Assembly: GCF_008364555.1 (NCBI RefSeq) | Contig: NZ_VTUC01000002.1 | Location: 62,001-126,000, forward strand | Source: Enterobacter vonholyi | GTDB lineage: Bacteria > Pseudomonadota > Gammaproteobacteria > Enterobacterales > Enterobacteriaceae | Length of the DNA stretch: 64,000 bases | Reading direction: 5' to 3' | In this document: positions 28,027 to 35,916 of the stretch, piece after piece | Numbering within the stretch: position 1 is the stretch's first letter | Layout: each line of letters begins with the position of its first letter | The notes under the pieces: model-generated | What the model was told of the DNA's origin: nothing | Databases searched by the model: none | What the model saw: only the letters and a program-made list of their open reading frames with translations | Made by a program: the position numbers and the translations under genes

Positions 28027-28046
28027 ACAACTAGTATGGAAGTTGT
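28027..28046. promoter_or_regulatory. Candidate operator in the MFS-lacI divergent gap
   Basis: ACAACT-AGTATGGA-AGTTGT is a perfect six-base-arm dyad with an eight-base spacer, placed about 100 bases before the MFS start. A CRP-like sequence (TGTGC-AAAATT-TCTCA) starts near 28096. Both are suggestions from pattern only. Confidence 0.35.
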
Positions 28047-28213
28047 GTGACAAGTTCACCTTAAGGAAGAAAATGAGTGGGCAAAAGTGGATTTTGTGCA
28101 AAATTTCTCATAACTGACGAAAAGCCTCTGGCAAGATGGTATTTATGTCAGTAATTGCCTGACAAATACGCTATGAAAATTTTTTCATTTCGCAAATGGA
28201 GCCAGATCACAAA

Positions 28214-29287
28214 ATGGACAAAAGGCTAAAAATCACCGAGATCGCGGCCCGCACGCAGCTCTCGATCAGCACCGTGTCGCGGGTGCTGGCGGGAAAAGCG
28301 AATACCAGCGAAAAGGCGCGCGCAAAGGTGCTGGCGTGCGCGCGGGAGCTGGGGGTGATGGAGGGTATGGCGGCGGGACGGCTGCTGCTCAATAGCCTGG
28401 TGGTTTTTGCCCCTCAGCGTGCGTTCGACGAGCGGTCCGACATCTTTTACTACCGTGTGATCCAGAGCGTGAGTAAAGGCCTTGCATCCCACGATGTGCG
28501 CTTGCGCTACTGCGCGCTGGAAGAGAACGATAGCGATGCCCAGCTGTTTCTGGCGCGCATGAACGAGGCGGATACCCAGGCGGCAATCCTTCTTGGCATC
28601 GACGACCCGCATATCCACGATCTGGCTGTGGATGTCGGCAAACCCTGCATGCTGATTAACTGCCGTGACCGCCACATGCGCCTGCCTGCCGTCGCGCCGG
28701 ATCATCGCGCCATTGGCGAGCGGGCGGCGGAATATCTGTTTGAGATGGGACACCGTGAGGTCATGAGTGTGCTGTGCCTGCGCCGCTATACCATGGAGCT
28801 GCGCCTGGCGGGTATCCGCGACGCGTGGCAGTCTCACAACCTGAAATTCAACGACAAGCGCGATCTGCTGGTGGTGCCCAGCTTCAGCGCACGCGAAAGT
28901 GAACAGGCAGTCAGCAGCTGGCTCAGCGAAATGCAGGGCAAGGATTTGCCAACCGCATTTTTGGTTGGCGGCGATTTTATGGCGGCGGGCACCATCAGCG
29001 CATTACAAAAAAAAGGATTACGCGTGCCGCAGGACGTGTCGGTGATGAGCATTGACGGGTTTAACCTGGCGGCAATCCAGGATGTTCCATTAACGGCCGT
29101 GCACGTTCCCCGCGATGAGCTGGGAACGGAAGCGGTTTATATGCTCCAGCAGCGGCTCATGCGCCCGGACGCGCCGGTGGGGACGTTACTGCTTAACGGC
29201 ACGCTGGCCGTTCGGGAATCGGTACGGCGGATACGTCAGGGGAAACGACGCACCGCCGTTGAGCGGGAAGGTTTGTATGACAGTTAA
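28214..29287 (+). CDS. LacI-family regulator of the GH31 cluster
   Basis: A 357-residue repressor with an N-terminal helix-turn-helix (ITEIAARTQLSISTVSRVLA, about residues 6-26) and a periplasmic-binding-protein-like sugar domain with the family blocks SVMSIDGFNLAAI and LTAVHVPRDELG near residues 275-300. It is divergent from the MFS-GH31 operon and most likely controls it in response to the glycoside or its product. The ATG at 28214 begins the normal HTH leader; an ATG six codons upstream has no ribosome site, while GGAG lies twelve bases before the chosen start. The stop overlaps the ybiU stop by four bases on the opposite strand. Confidence 0.88.
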   Translation: MDKRLKITEIAARTQLSISTVSRVLAGKANTSEKARAKVLACARELGVMEGMAAGRLLLNSLVVFAPQRAFDERSDIFYYRVIQSVSKGLASHDVRLRYCALEENDSDAQLFLARMNEADTQAAILLGIDDPHIHDLAVDVGKPCMLINCRDRHMRLPAVAPDHRAIGERAAEYLFEMGHREVMSVLCLRRYTMELRLAGIRDAWQSHNLKFNDKRDLLVVPSFSARESEQAVSSWLSEMQGKDLPTAFLVGGDFMAAGTISALQKKGLRVPQDVSVMSIDGFNLAAIQDVPLTAVHVPRDELGTEAVYMLQQRLMRPDAPVGTLLLNGTLAVRESVRRIRQGKRRTAVEREGLYDS

Positions 29288-30540
29288 ACCATGCCCAGCG
29301 CGCGCTTGCCGTGGATGTTGAGATCGTTCACGGTAAAGCGGTCCTGCCAGCTCTTTTCATAATCTTCGCGCGGGAAATCTCCCGGTGACGCGCCGGTTTC
29401 AAGCGCTTCCTTGACCTTTTTGGCGTACGCGAGGTTCTTCTCGCACATCGGCGCGGCAGGAATGTACATCACGTTGCCCCAGCCCTGCTGATTTTCCACC
29501 GGCGCGACGGAGTGGATCACATCGCAGTGCCACCACACGGAATCGCCCGCGTCGAGCGCCGGAATGCTGCTTAATGCTTCGATGAGCAGCGGGTGCCACT
29601 TCTCGGAAACCGGCAACACGCGCCCCGGCGCCACGCCGCACAGCTCGTCTTCCGGCACGTCGTCCAGCAGCGGACGCAGCAGAATGTACGCCATTGCTTC
29701 GGGGATTGGCACCACGTGCAGCAGCCCCTGACCGGGGATCATGTCCGACAGCGCCGTCCAGCCCTGGAAGGTGCGGAACACCGAGCATTTGGTGGTGTTA
29801 TCGACGGTGTACTCTTCCACTTCGGTACGGTGCGCGGCGTTCCACGGATCGTATTTCTCGACGTTGCCGTCAAACACGCGGGCAAAGACCTGCTGGTAAG
29901 CCGGCAGCAGCCAGCGCTCCAGCGCGCCGGAGTCGGTATGTGCGCCAAGTCCTTTCGAGGTGGTTCCCGGCGGACGGCGGCGAATACGATCCGGATAAAT
30001 CACGCTCACATCCGGGTCGAACCACTGCTTGCCGTTGCTCTCGAACGTCCATAAACGGTTCAGGAACGACTGCACCTGCGCCATCTCTTCGCTCTGACGC
30101 GCCTGCATTTGCGCCTGCGACCAGTAGATCGGGTAAATCTCCGGACGGGAGGCCGTTAAGGTGCCGAAGAAGTTATCGCCAGGCCCTTTGTACACTTCGT
30201 CAAACTTGTTCAGATCGAGGTAGTCGAGCATCGACTGATCCCACGCCAGCGCCTGCTCGCGGGGGAAGTGACCTTTAATCACCGCGCAGCCGCGGCGTTT
30301 AACGGCTTCGCGCTGTGCGTTGGTAATCGTGCCGTTTTTCACATCCGCAAACGGAATCACCGGCCAGACGGATTCGCCTTTGTTCTTAAGAGCGTTGATT
30401 TCCGCCACGCGGGTGGCAATTTTATCGCTGAGCTTATTAAACACCGCCTGCACGTCGCCGATCTGCGCGCGCAGCTCACGTTTCAACTGACGGATTGCCG
30501 CTTTGTGATCCGCCGGCAAAGTTTCACTGGTAAAGGTCAT
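29284..30540 (-). CDS. ybiU: YbiU, DUF1479 putative Fe(II)/2-oxoglutarate oxygenase
   Basis: A 418-residue protein of the DUF1479 family, matching E. coli YbiU (421 residues). A jelly-roll oxygenase core is suggested by the metal-binding pattern HTDSGALERW near residue 200 (His-x-Asp) and a distal His in WWHCDVIHSVAPVEN near residue 345, plus an Arg some residues later in many relatives. The substrate is not known. A 16-base dyad lies only 13 bases before its ATG and recurs before ybiV and pflE, tying it to the glycyl radical enzyme genes. An oxygen-using enzyme in an otherwise anaerobic set is odd. It is convergent with the LacI gene. Confidence 0.88.
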   Translation of the reverse strand: MTFTSETLPADHKAAIRQLKRELRAQIGDVQAVFNKLSDKIATRVAEINALKNKGESVWPVIPFADVKNGTITNAQREAVKRRGCAVIKGHFPREQALAWDQSMLDYLDLNKFDEVYKGPGDNFFGTLTASRPEIYPIYWSQAQMQARQSEEMAQVQSFLNRLWTFESNGKQWFDPDVSVIYPDRIRRRPPGTTSKGLGAHTDSGALERWLLPAYQQVFARVFDGNVEKYDPWNAAHRTEVEEYTVDNTTKCSVFRTFQGWTALSDMIPGQGLLHVVPIPEAMAYILLRPLLDDVPEDELCGVAPGRVLPVSEKWHPLLIEALSSIPALDAGDSVWWHCDVIHSVAPVENQQGWGNVMYIPAAPMCEKNLAYAKKVKEALETGASPGDFPREDYEKSWQDRFTVNDLNIHGKRALGMV

Positions 30541-30552
30541 AACTGCCTCGCA

Positions 30553-30568
30553 TCTTTCATTCGAAAGT
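30553..30568 (-). promoter_or_regulatory. Shared operator copy 1 (ybiU)
   Basis: Plus-strand TCTTTCATTCGAAAGT; the minus strand reads ACTTTC-GAAT-GAAAGA. It matches the pflE copy at 15 of 16 positions in inverted orientation. It sits just before the ybiU ribosome site, so a bound repressor would block the start of the message. Confidence 0.8.
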
Positions 30569-30661
30569 GAAGATATCTACAAGTGATACTTTAAGTTAAA
30601 ATTAAGTTAATGCAAGTTTAAAAACTTGACGCAAGCCACAGGACGGGAAAAGAGTGAGGCT

Positions 30662-30680
30662 GCCGGAGCAAGGCTCCGGC
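30662..30680 (-). terminator. Hairpin after ybiV
   Basis: Arms GCCGGAGC and GCTCCGGC around AAG lie ten bases after the ybiV stop. The T run on the minus strand is weak and distant. Confidence 0.6.
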
Positions 30681-30690
30681 GAGGAGAAGA

Positions 30691-31506
30691 TCAGGCGTCG
30701 AACGGGGAATGGTTGTCGAGCACGGCCTGAATGACGTTCAGCGCGCCCTGATGGTTGTTGTCGTCGGTGCTGTAGCGGCTGATTTCTTTGATGCTTTCCG
30801 CCGCGTTACCCATCGCAAAGGAAAATTTTACCAGCTTCAGCATCTCGGCATCATTGCCGCTGTCGCCAATGGCCACGCACTCCTGAGGGGAGATTTTCCA
30901 GCGCTTCAGCAGACGGCTGATGCCGTTGGCTTTGTGCAGGCCGGGGATAATCAAATCGACAAACCCAAAGCCGCTGGTGACCGGCTTCATGATGCCGTCC
31001 AGGGAGACGTGCAGCTTATCCACCAGATTCGGGATATCGCTATCCGGCAGGTTCAGGGAGAACTTGAACAGCACGTCGTCAATGTCGCGGTAATCGCTGA
31101 TGCGCTTTAAGCGGTGGTAGTGCTTTGACATCAGCGCCACGAAGGCGTCCGGGGCTTTGTCGCTGACGTAGGCGCTCTCCAGCCCGCAGGCCACGAAGTT
31201 CAGCCCTTTGTCTTTCAGCAGTTCGCCAATCACGATCTGCGATTCATGGCGGGTCAGCTCGCCGTGAAAAATCTGTTCTCCGCGGTCGAACACCAGCGCG
31301 CCGTTTTCCGCCACGAAGGAGATCCGATCTTTTAGCGCCGGAAAGAAGGAGATGAGCTGGTAATACTGGTTGCCGCTGGCGACAACGAATTCAATATCGC
31401 GGGCTTTAAGCTGTTCAAACTGTGCCTGGAAGCGGTCACGATCGTACTGCTTGGCATCATCAAGGAAAGTTCCGTCCATATCGGTGACGATAACTTTAAC
31501 GGTCAT
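30691..31506 (-). CDS. ybiV: YbiV, HAD-family (Cof-type) sugar phosphatase
   Basis: A 271-residue cytoplasmic phosphatase of the HAD IIB/Cof group. E. coli YbiV hydrolyses small sugar phosphates such as fructose 1-phosphate, ribose 5-phosphate and glucose 6-phosphate. Motif I is [11 protein letters not shown] (nucleophile and acid/base Asp, residues about 8-12), motif II is [11 protein letters not shown] (about 45), and motif IV is [10 protein letters not shown] (about 215). The ATG at 31506 follows AGGAG; the frame extends further upstream without a better site. A shared 16-base operator lies 66 bases upstream. A close paralogue, ybjI, lies at 53307. Confidence 0.94.
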   Translation of the reverse strand: MTVKVIVTDMDGTFLDDAKQYDRDRFQAQFEQLKARDIEFVVASGNQYYQLISFFPALKDRISFVAENGALVFDRGEQIFHGELTRHESQIVIGELLKDKGLNFVACGLESAYVSDKAPDAFVALMSKHYHRLKRISDYRDIDDVLFKFSLNLPDSDIPNLVDKLHVSLDGIMKPVTSGFGFVDLIIPGLHKANGISRLLKRWKISPQECVAIGDSGNDAEMLKLVKFSFAMGNAAESIKEISRYSTDDNNHQGALNVIQAVLDNHSPFDA

Positions 31507-31571
31507 ACTGTGCTCCTGGGTCACTGCGTTTTGAAACATTCTAATAACAAGGTGACGGGGAGCACAAATTT

Positions 31572-31587
31572 AATTTCATTCGAAAGT
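31572..31587 (-). promoter_or_regulatory. Shared operator copy 2 (ybiV)
   Basis: Plus-strand AATTTCATTCGAAAGT; it matches the other copies at 14 or more of 16 positions. It lies 66 bases before the ybiV ATG and just after the pflF terminator. Confidence 0.75.
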
Positions 31588-31593
31588 AAAAGC

Positions 31594-31619
31594 AAAACGG
31601 CAACCTCGGTTGCCGTTTT
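31594..31619 (-). terminator. Terminator after pflF
   Basis: Arms AAAACGGCAACC and GGTTGCCGTTTT around TC, with T-rich sequence on the minus strand. A sister hairpin with the same stem is at 35888. Confidence 0.85.
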
Positions 31620-31630
31620 TAGTGTTTTCT

Positions 31631-31665
31631 CCCTCTCCCCGTGGGAGAGGGTCGGGGTGAGGGCA
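31631..31665 (+). repeat. Dispersed palindromic repeat, copy 2
   Basis: Same CCCTCTCCC / GGGAGAGGG arms and GGGTGAGGGCAT tail as the copy at 24198. It lies between the pflF stop and its hairpin terminator. Confidence 0.85.
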
Positions 31666-31699
31666 TCAGCGTGCGCATTTCCCCTGAGGGGATGCACCG

Positions 31700-34132
31700 T
31701 TACAGCGTATGCTCAGTACGGGCAATAATATCGTCCTGTGCATCCGGCGACAGGGCGGTGAAGAACGCCGAGTAACCCGCGACGCGCACCACCAGGTCAC
31801 GATACTGGTCAGGGTGTTTCTTCGCCTCCAGCAGCGTTTCGCGGGAGACAATGTTGTACTGAATATGCCAGCCCTTATGCACCTCGAAGAAGGTGCGCAG
31901 CAGCACCATCAGCTTCTGGCGATCGCTGTCGTTTTCCAGCGTTGACGGATTCAGCTTCTGGTTCAGCAGCACGCCGCCGAGAATCGCTTCGGTCGGCAGT
32001 TTGCCCACCGAGCCAATTACCGCCGTCGGGCCAAGGTGGTCGGTACCGGAAGCCGGGCTAGCCCCTTCCGCCAGCGGCGTATGCGCCTTACGTCCGTCCG
32101 GCGTTGCCATCGTCGCCGCGCCAAACGGCACGTTTGCGGAGATGGACGACGTGCCCGCGTAGTAGTTACCGCCAATCGGGCCGCGGCCGTAGCGAGGGTT
32201 GTGATACTGCTTAAGCTCTTCAATGTAGGTCTGATAAGCACGGGTCAGCAGCATATCCACGCTGTCATCGTCGTTACCGTACTTCGGCGCGCCGTTAATC
32301 AGACGTTGACGCAGCTGCTCGTGAGTCAGCCCGTCGAAGTCATCCGCCAGCGCCGCCGCCAGCTGCTGTTGGCCGATAGTGCCCTGTTCGAACACCAGCT
32401 TTTTCACCGCCGCCAGGCTGTTGCCGAGGTTGGCGATACCCACCTGCAGGCCGGAGACCCAGTCATACTTCGCGCCGCCCTGCTTGATGCTTTTCGCGCG
32501 CTCGATGCAGTCGTCCACCAGCGCCGAGCAGAGAATATCGTGGACGTTCTCTTCCAGCATGGTGTCTACCACGTACTCAATCTCAATGGATTTGCGGGTG
32601 TAGTAGCGGATCTGGCTATCCCAGGCTGACATCACCTCCTCGAAATTTTCGAAGTTACCTGCAGAGAGCGCTTTCTCCTGCGGCAGGAATACCTTGCCGC
32701 TGGTGGCGTCGCGGCCGCCTTCCAGCGCCGCCAGCATCACGCGGGCGAAGTTGATAAAGCTCATGCCGGTGCAGCGATAGCCCCACTTGCCGCCCACTGC
32801 GGTTTCGATACAGCCAATGGCCGCGTAGTCGTAGGCGTCGTCGCGTTCAACGCCGAGCTTGATGAATTCCGGAATGACGATTTCATCGTTGTTGAACGCC
32901 GGCATCCCGAAGCCGCAGCGGATCACCTGCACGCACGCATCGAGGAAGTCGTTGCTCATGCCCGCGTGATAGCGCACGCTCAGGTTCGGCTGGGTGGATC
33001 GCAGACGGCCGCAGGATTCCAGGATCGCGTAGGAGAGCGGGTTCACCGCGTCCATCGGCTCACCGTTGACCAGCTTCTGGCCGCCGATGGTGACGTTCTG
33101 GTACAGGGGGCTACCGGCAGAGGCTTTGGAGTGCGAGCCGGAGCGGATCTTGTTCACTTCAAGCAATTTCAGCCAGCAGCTGTGCAGCAGTTCAATGGCG
33201 TGTTCGCGGTCGAGGCTCTGGTTCAGCTCCACGTCGCGGCGGTAGTACGGATAGAGATACTGGTCCATACGCGCAAAGGAAACGGAGTGGCCGTTGGACT
33301 CAATCTGCAGGATCAACTGAATGAAGTAGCACAGCTGCAGCGCCTGCCAGAAGGTTTTTGGCGGCTCGTGGGCAATCACGTCGCAGTTTTCCGCCATTGC
33401 CAGCAGCTCGTCGCGGCGGCTTTCGCGGGTTTCGGTCGCGGCCATTTCACGCGCCAGGTCGGCAAAACGTTTGATGTGCAGGCTTACCGCTTCCAGCACG
33501 ATATCGATCGCCTTCAGGAACTGATCGCCGTGCAGGTCTTCCAGCACCGTCAGGTTGATGCGCGAGCGGCGTTCGGCCACTTTGGCGCGCAGGCCATCGA
33601 GACCTTTCTCCAGCACCAGCGGGAAGTTCACCGCCAGGTGCGCGTCGCCTGAGGTCATGTTGCCTTCGGCTTTGATAATGCCGGTTTCCAGCAGGCCTTT
33701 CTGCTCGTCGGTGAACATGCCGTAGCAGCGATCCTGCACCGTCTGGCCGCGCCACCAAGGGCAGATCTCGTGCAGCACACGCTTGTTCTGTTCGCTCACC
33801 GCAAAGCCCGCGCCCGGGCGGTCTGCCAAGTCGTCGATCTCTTTCTCAATCCAGGAGACGGTGTATTCCGGGAAGATCGGCGCGGCGCGCACCTCGCTTG
33901 CCTGGTTACCGATAATCAGCTCGTCGTGTTTGATCCAGATGGTACGTTCGGCCAGGTGATGCGCCAGCGCCAGAGCGCGACGCACCGGGATCGGCTTGTC
34001 CATGTGCTGCTGGTACATTTCGGTGTAATGCTGCGCGCGCTCGGTACAGACCGGCGGCTTGACGATATGCACCAGGGCCGTTTTGTGCGCCTTAATGCGT
34101 TCGCTGAGGGTATTGAGATTCAGGGTGGTCAT
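31700..34132 (-). CDS. pflF: PflF (YbiW), glycyl radical enzyme
   Basis: An 810-residue glycyl radical enzyme, the same length as E. coli YbiW and nearly identical. Despite the pyruvate formate-lyase name it has the dehydratase/lyase-type active site: the thiyl Cys is in AAIGCIETAVGG (about residue 440), with no Cys-Cys pair as in PflB, and the radical Gly is in RVAGYSAFFTALS near residue 786. It is oxygen-sensitive and active only after the activase pflE, encoded four bases upstream, installs the radical. My recollection is that recent work assigns this clade to 1,5-anhydroglucitol 6-phosphate cleavage. The FNR/operator promoter before pflE should drive it. Confidence 0.95.
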   Translation of the reverse strand: MTTLNLNTLSERIKAHKTALVHIVKPPVCTERAQHYTEMYQQHMDKPIPVRRALALAHHLAERTIWIKHDELIIGNQASEVRAAPIFPEYTVSWIEKEIDDLADRPGAGFAVSEQNKRVLHEICPWWRGQTVQDRCYGMFTDEQKGLLETGIIKAEGNMTSGDAHLAVNFPLVLEKGLDGLRAKVAERRSRINLTVLEDLHGDQFLKAIDIVLEAVSLHIKRFADLAREMAATETRESRRDELLAMAENCDVIAHEPPKTFWQALQLCYFIQLILQIESNGHSVSFARMDQYLYPYYRRDVELNQSLDREHAIELLHSCWLKLLEVNKIRSGSHSKASAGSPLYQNVTIGGQKLVNGEPMDAVNPLSYAILESCGRLRSTQPNLSVRYHAGMSNDFLDACVQVIRCGFGMPAFNNDEIVIPEFIKLGVERDDAYDYAAIGCIETAVGGKWGYRCTGMSFINFARVMLAALEGGRDATSGKVFLPQEKALSAGNFENFEEVMSAWDSQIRYYTRKSIEIEYVVDTMLEENVHDILCSALVDDCIERAKSIKQGGAKYDWVSGLQVGIANLGNSLAAVKKLVFEQGTIGQQQLAAALADDFDGLTHEQLRQRLINGAPKYGNDDDSVDMLLTRAYQTYIEELKQYHNPRYGRGPIGGNYYAGTSSISANVPFGAATMATPDGRKAHTPLAEGASPASGTDHLGPTAVIGSVGKLPTEAILGGVLLNQKLNPSTLENDSDRQKLMVLLRTFFEVHKGWHIQYNIVSRETLLEAKKHPDQYRDLVVRVAGYSAFFTALSPDAQDDIIARTEHTL

Positions 34133-34136
34133 AAGT

Positions 34137-35036
34137 TTATCCTCGTAAGGTCGCGGTTAACCCTTTCTGGCGGGCGTACTGCTGCGCAAAGTCCAGCAGA
34201 GCAGGGTTATCCAGCGGTTTGTCAGGGGCAGAGTAGGGTTGGCCGAGCAGGGTGTATTTGTTCATGCCCAGCGTGTGATACGGCAGAAAATGAATATCGT
34301 CGACGCCGAGTTCATCAGCAGCGAAGTTGGTAATGGCGGTTATGGAGGCTTCATCTGCGTTGAAGCCCTGGATGAGCGGTACGCGGATGGTGATTTTTTT
34401 CCCTGCGGCGGCCAGGCGTTTCAGGTTATCCAGGATGCGCTTAGCCGAACCGTCCGTCCACTGCTTGAAAACGTCACCGTCGACATGCTTCAGGTCGGCG
34501 AGGAACAGATCGACGTACGGTAATGACGGCTCGATATAGTGCCACGGCACGTGAAGGCAGGTTTCCACGGCGGTGTGGACACCCTGTTCGTGGCTGGCTT
34601 TAAACAGGGCCTGCGCCAGATCCGGGTTCATAAACGGCTCGCCACCGGAGAGGGTGATCCCGCCACCGCTGCGGTCGTAGAAGGGCTTGTCGCGCAGTAC
34701 GGTCGCCATGATCTCCTCGACCTGCTGTTCTTCGCCACAGACGGTCAGCGCCTGCGTCGGGCAGCAGTCGGTGAGGGCGTTAAGCGTCTCTTCACTCAGC
34801 TTTTCGCGGTGGATGATCGGGCCATTCAGCGCGCGTTCGATGCAGCCCGGCGCGGCCTGCTGGCACAGATCGCAGCCGTCCAGGCACTGACGTGCATCAA
34901 ACAGCACGTCCCGGCTGCGGGAGCGGCTTTCCGGGTTCTGGCACCAGCGACAGCCCAGCGAGCAGCCTTTCAGGAACACCACGGTACGAATACCGGGGCC
35001 GTCGTGGGTAGAGTAACGCTGAATATTGAAGATCAT
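34137..35036 (-). CDS. pflE: PflE (YbiY), glycyl radical enzyme activase
   Basis: A 299-residue radical SAM enzyme that abstracts hydrogen from the radical-site Gly of PflF. The radical SAM cluster is [15 protein letters not shown] (about residues 23-37, Cys-x3-Cys-x2-Cys). A second Cys-rich stretch ([15 protein letters not shown], about 52-66, and CCPTQ near 88) is the ferredoxin-like insert of larger activases. [11 protein letters not shown] is the SAM-binding GGE region. I chose the ATG at 35036, preceded by AGAGG; a start five codons earlier is possible. It is the first gene of pflE-pflF and diverges from fsaA. Confidence 0.95.
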   Translation of the reverse strand: MIFNIQRYSTHDGPGIRTVVFLKGCSLGCRWCQNPESRSRSRDVLFDARQCLDGCDLCQQAAPGCIERALNGPIIHREKLSEETLNALTDCCPTQALTVCGEEQQVEEIMATVLRDKPFYDRSGGGITLSGGEPFMNPDLAQALFKASHEQGVHTAVETCLHVPWHYIEPSLPYVDLFLADLKHVDGDVFKQWTDGSAKRILDNLKRLAAAGKKITIRVPLIQGFNADEASITAITNFAADELGVDDIHFLPYHTLGMNKYTLLGQPYSAPDKPLDNPALLDFAQQYARQKGLTATLRG

Positions 35037-35064
35037 GTTTTTGCCTCTCATATTGCATATGAAG

Positions 35065-35070
35065 ATTAAA
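35065..35070 (-). promoter_or_regulatory. pflE promoter, -10 element
   Basis: TTTAAT on the minus strand matches five of six -10 bases. With the FNR box centre at 35099.5, a start at 35058 puts the box at -41.5 and this hexamer at -12 to -7. There is no -35 element, as expected for class II FNR activation. Confidence 0.75.
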
Positions 35071-35072
35071 TT

Positions 35073-35088
35073 ACTTTCGAATGAAAGT
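35073..35088. promoter_or_regulatory. Shared operator copy 3 (pflE-fsaA)
   Basis: ACTTTC-GAAT-GAAAGT, six-base perfect arms. It lies between the FNR box and the pflE -10, and 77 bases before fsaA, so one bound protein could shut off both directions. Confidence 0.85.
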
Positions 35089-35092
35089 TATC

Positions 35093-35106
35093 TTGATGCA
35101 GGTCAA
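35093..35106. promoter_or_regulatory. FNR box
   Basis: TTGAT-GCAG-GTCAA differs from TTGAT-N4-ATCAA at one base. Its position fits class II activation of pflE. Confidence 0.8.
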
Positions 35107-35164
35107 CTCTTCAGCAGGTTTTGTCGTGATAGGGTAAGTGCAGGCTAATTTTGAGGGTGACATC

Positions 35165-35827
35165 ATGGAACTTTATCTCGACACATCTGACGTTGCGGCA
35201 GTCAAAAAGCTGGCGCGTATCTTCCCGCTGGCGGGCGTGACCACCAACCCAAGCATCGTAGCTGCCGGTAAAACGCCGCTCGATGAACTGCTGCCCGCGC
35301 TGCACGACGCGCTGGGCGGCAAAGGTCGTCTGTTCGCACAGGTGATGGCGACCACCGCCGAAGGGATGGTGGAAGAAGCGCGTAAGCTTCGCGCCATCAT
35401 TAACGATCTGGTGGTGAAAGTGCCGGTAACCGCAGAAGGGCTGGCGGCGATCAAGATGCTGAAAGCGGAAGGGATCCCGACGCTGGGTACGGCGGTATAC
35501 GGTGCTGCGCAGGGGATGTTGTCCGCGCTGGCGGGGGCGGAGTATGTGGCCCCTTACGTTAACCGCGTGGACGCGCAGGGCGGGGACGGGATCCAGACCG
35601 TAATTGAGCTGCAACAGCTGCTGACGCTGCACGCGCCGCAGTCAAAGGTGCTGGCCGCGAGCTTTAAAACCCCGCGTCAGGCGCTGGACTGCCTGCTGGC
35701 AGGGTGCGAGTCCATCACGCTGCCGCTGGACGTGGCGCAGCAGTTTATTATCTCTCCTGCGGTAGATGCGGCAATTGTGAAGTTCGAGCAGGACTGGCAG
35801 GGGGCGTTTGGACGGACGTCGATCTGA
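35165..35827 (+). CDS. fsaA: FsaA, fructose-6-phosphate aldolase
   Basis: A 220-residue class I aldolase of the small transaldolase family. It cleaves fructose 6-phosphate to dihydroxyacetone and glyceraldehyde 3-phosphate and in vitro prefers hydroxyacetone as the donor for synthesis. The Schiff-base Lys is in [12 protein letters not shown] (about residue 161; Lys of this block is not the catalytic one) with the active-site Lys in [12 protein letters not shown] near residue 85. [10 protein letters not shown] near residue 25 is the family's phosphate-end motif. The ATG at 35165 begins MELYLDTSD as in E. coli. It diverges from pflE across an FNR box and a shared operator. Confidence 0.95.
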   Translation: MELYLDTSDVAAVKKLARIFPLAGVTTNPSIVAAGKTPLDELLPALHDALGGKGRLFAQVMATTAEGMVEEARKLRAIINDLVVKVPVTAEGLAAIKMLKAEGIPTLGTAVYGAAQGMLSALAGAEYVAPYVNRVDAQGGDGIQTVIELQQLLTLHAPQSKVLAASFKTPRQALDCLLAGCESITLPLDVAQQFIISPAVDAAIVKFEQDWQGAFGRTSI

Positions 35828-35840
35828 CGGGTGCGGCCTG

Positions 35841-35876
35841 ATGCCCTCACCCCAACCCTCTCCCACAGGGAGAGGG
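35841..35876 (-). repeat. Dispersed palindromic repeat, copy 3 (inverted)
   Basis: The minus strand carries the CCCTCTCCC / GGGAGAGGG arms and GGGTGAGGGCAT tail. It lies between the convergent ends of fsaA and moeB. Confidence 0.85.
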
Positions 35877-35887
35877 AGCAAACACTA

Positions 35888-35913
35888 AAACGGCAACCTG
35901 AAGGTTGCCGTTT
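35888..35913. terminator. Bidirectional terminator between fsaA and moeB
   Basis: Arms AAACGGCAACC and GGTTGCCGTTT around TGAA; the stem is shared with the hairpin at 31594. Confidence 0.85.
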
Positions 35914-35916
35914 GCT

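Noticed and set aside
28040..28057. CRP site at TGTGACAAGTTCAC before the LacI gene
   Set aside because: The half-site spacing is five rather than six bases, so it does not fit TGTGA-N6-TCACA.
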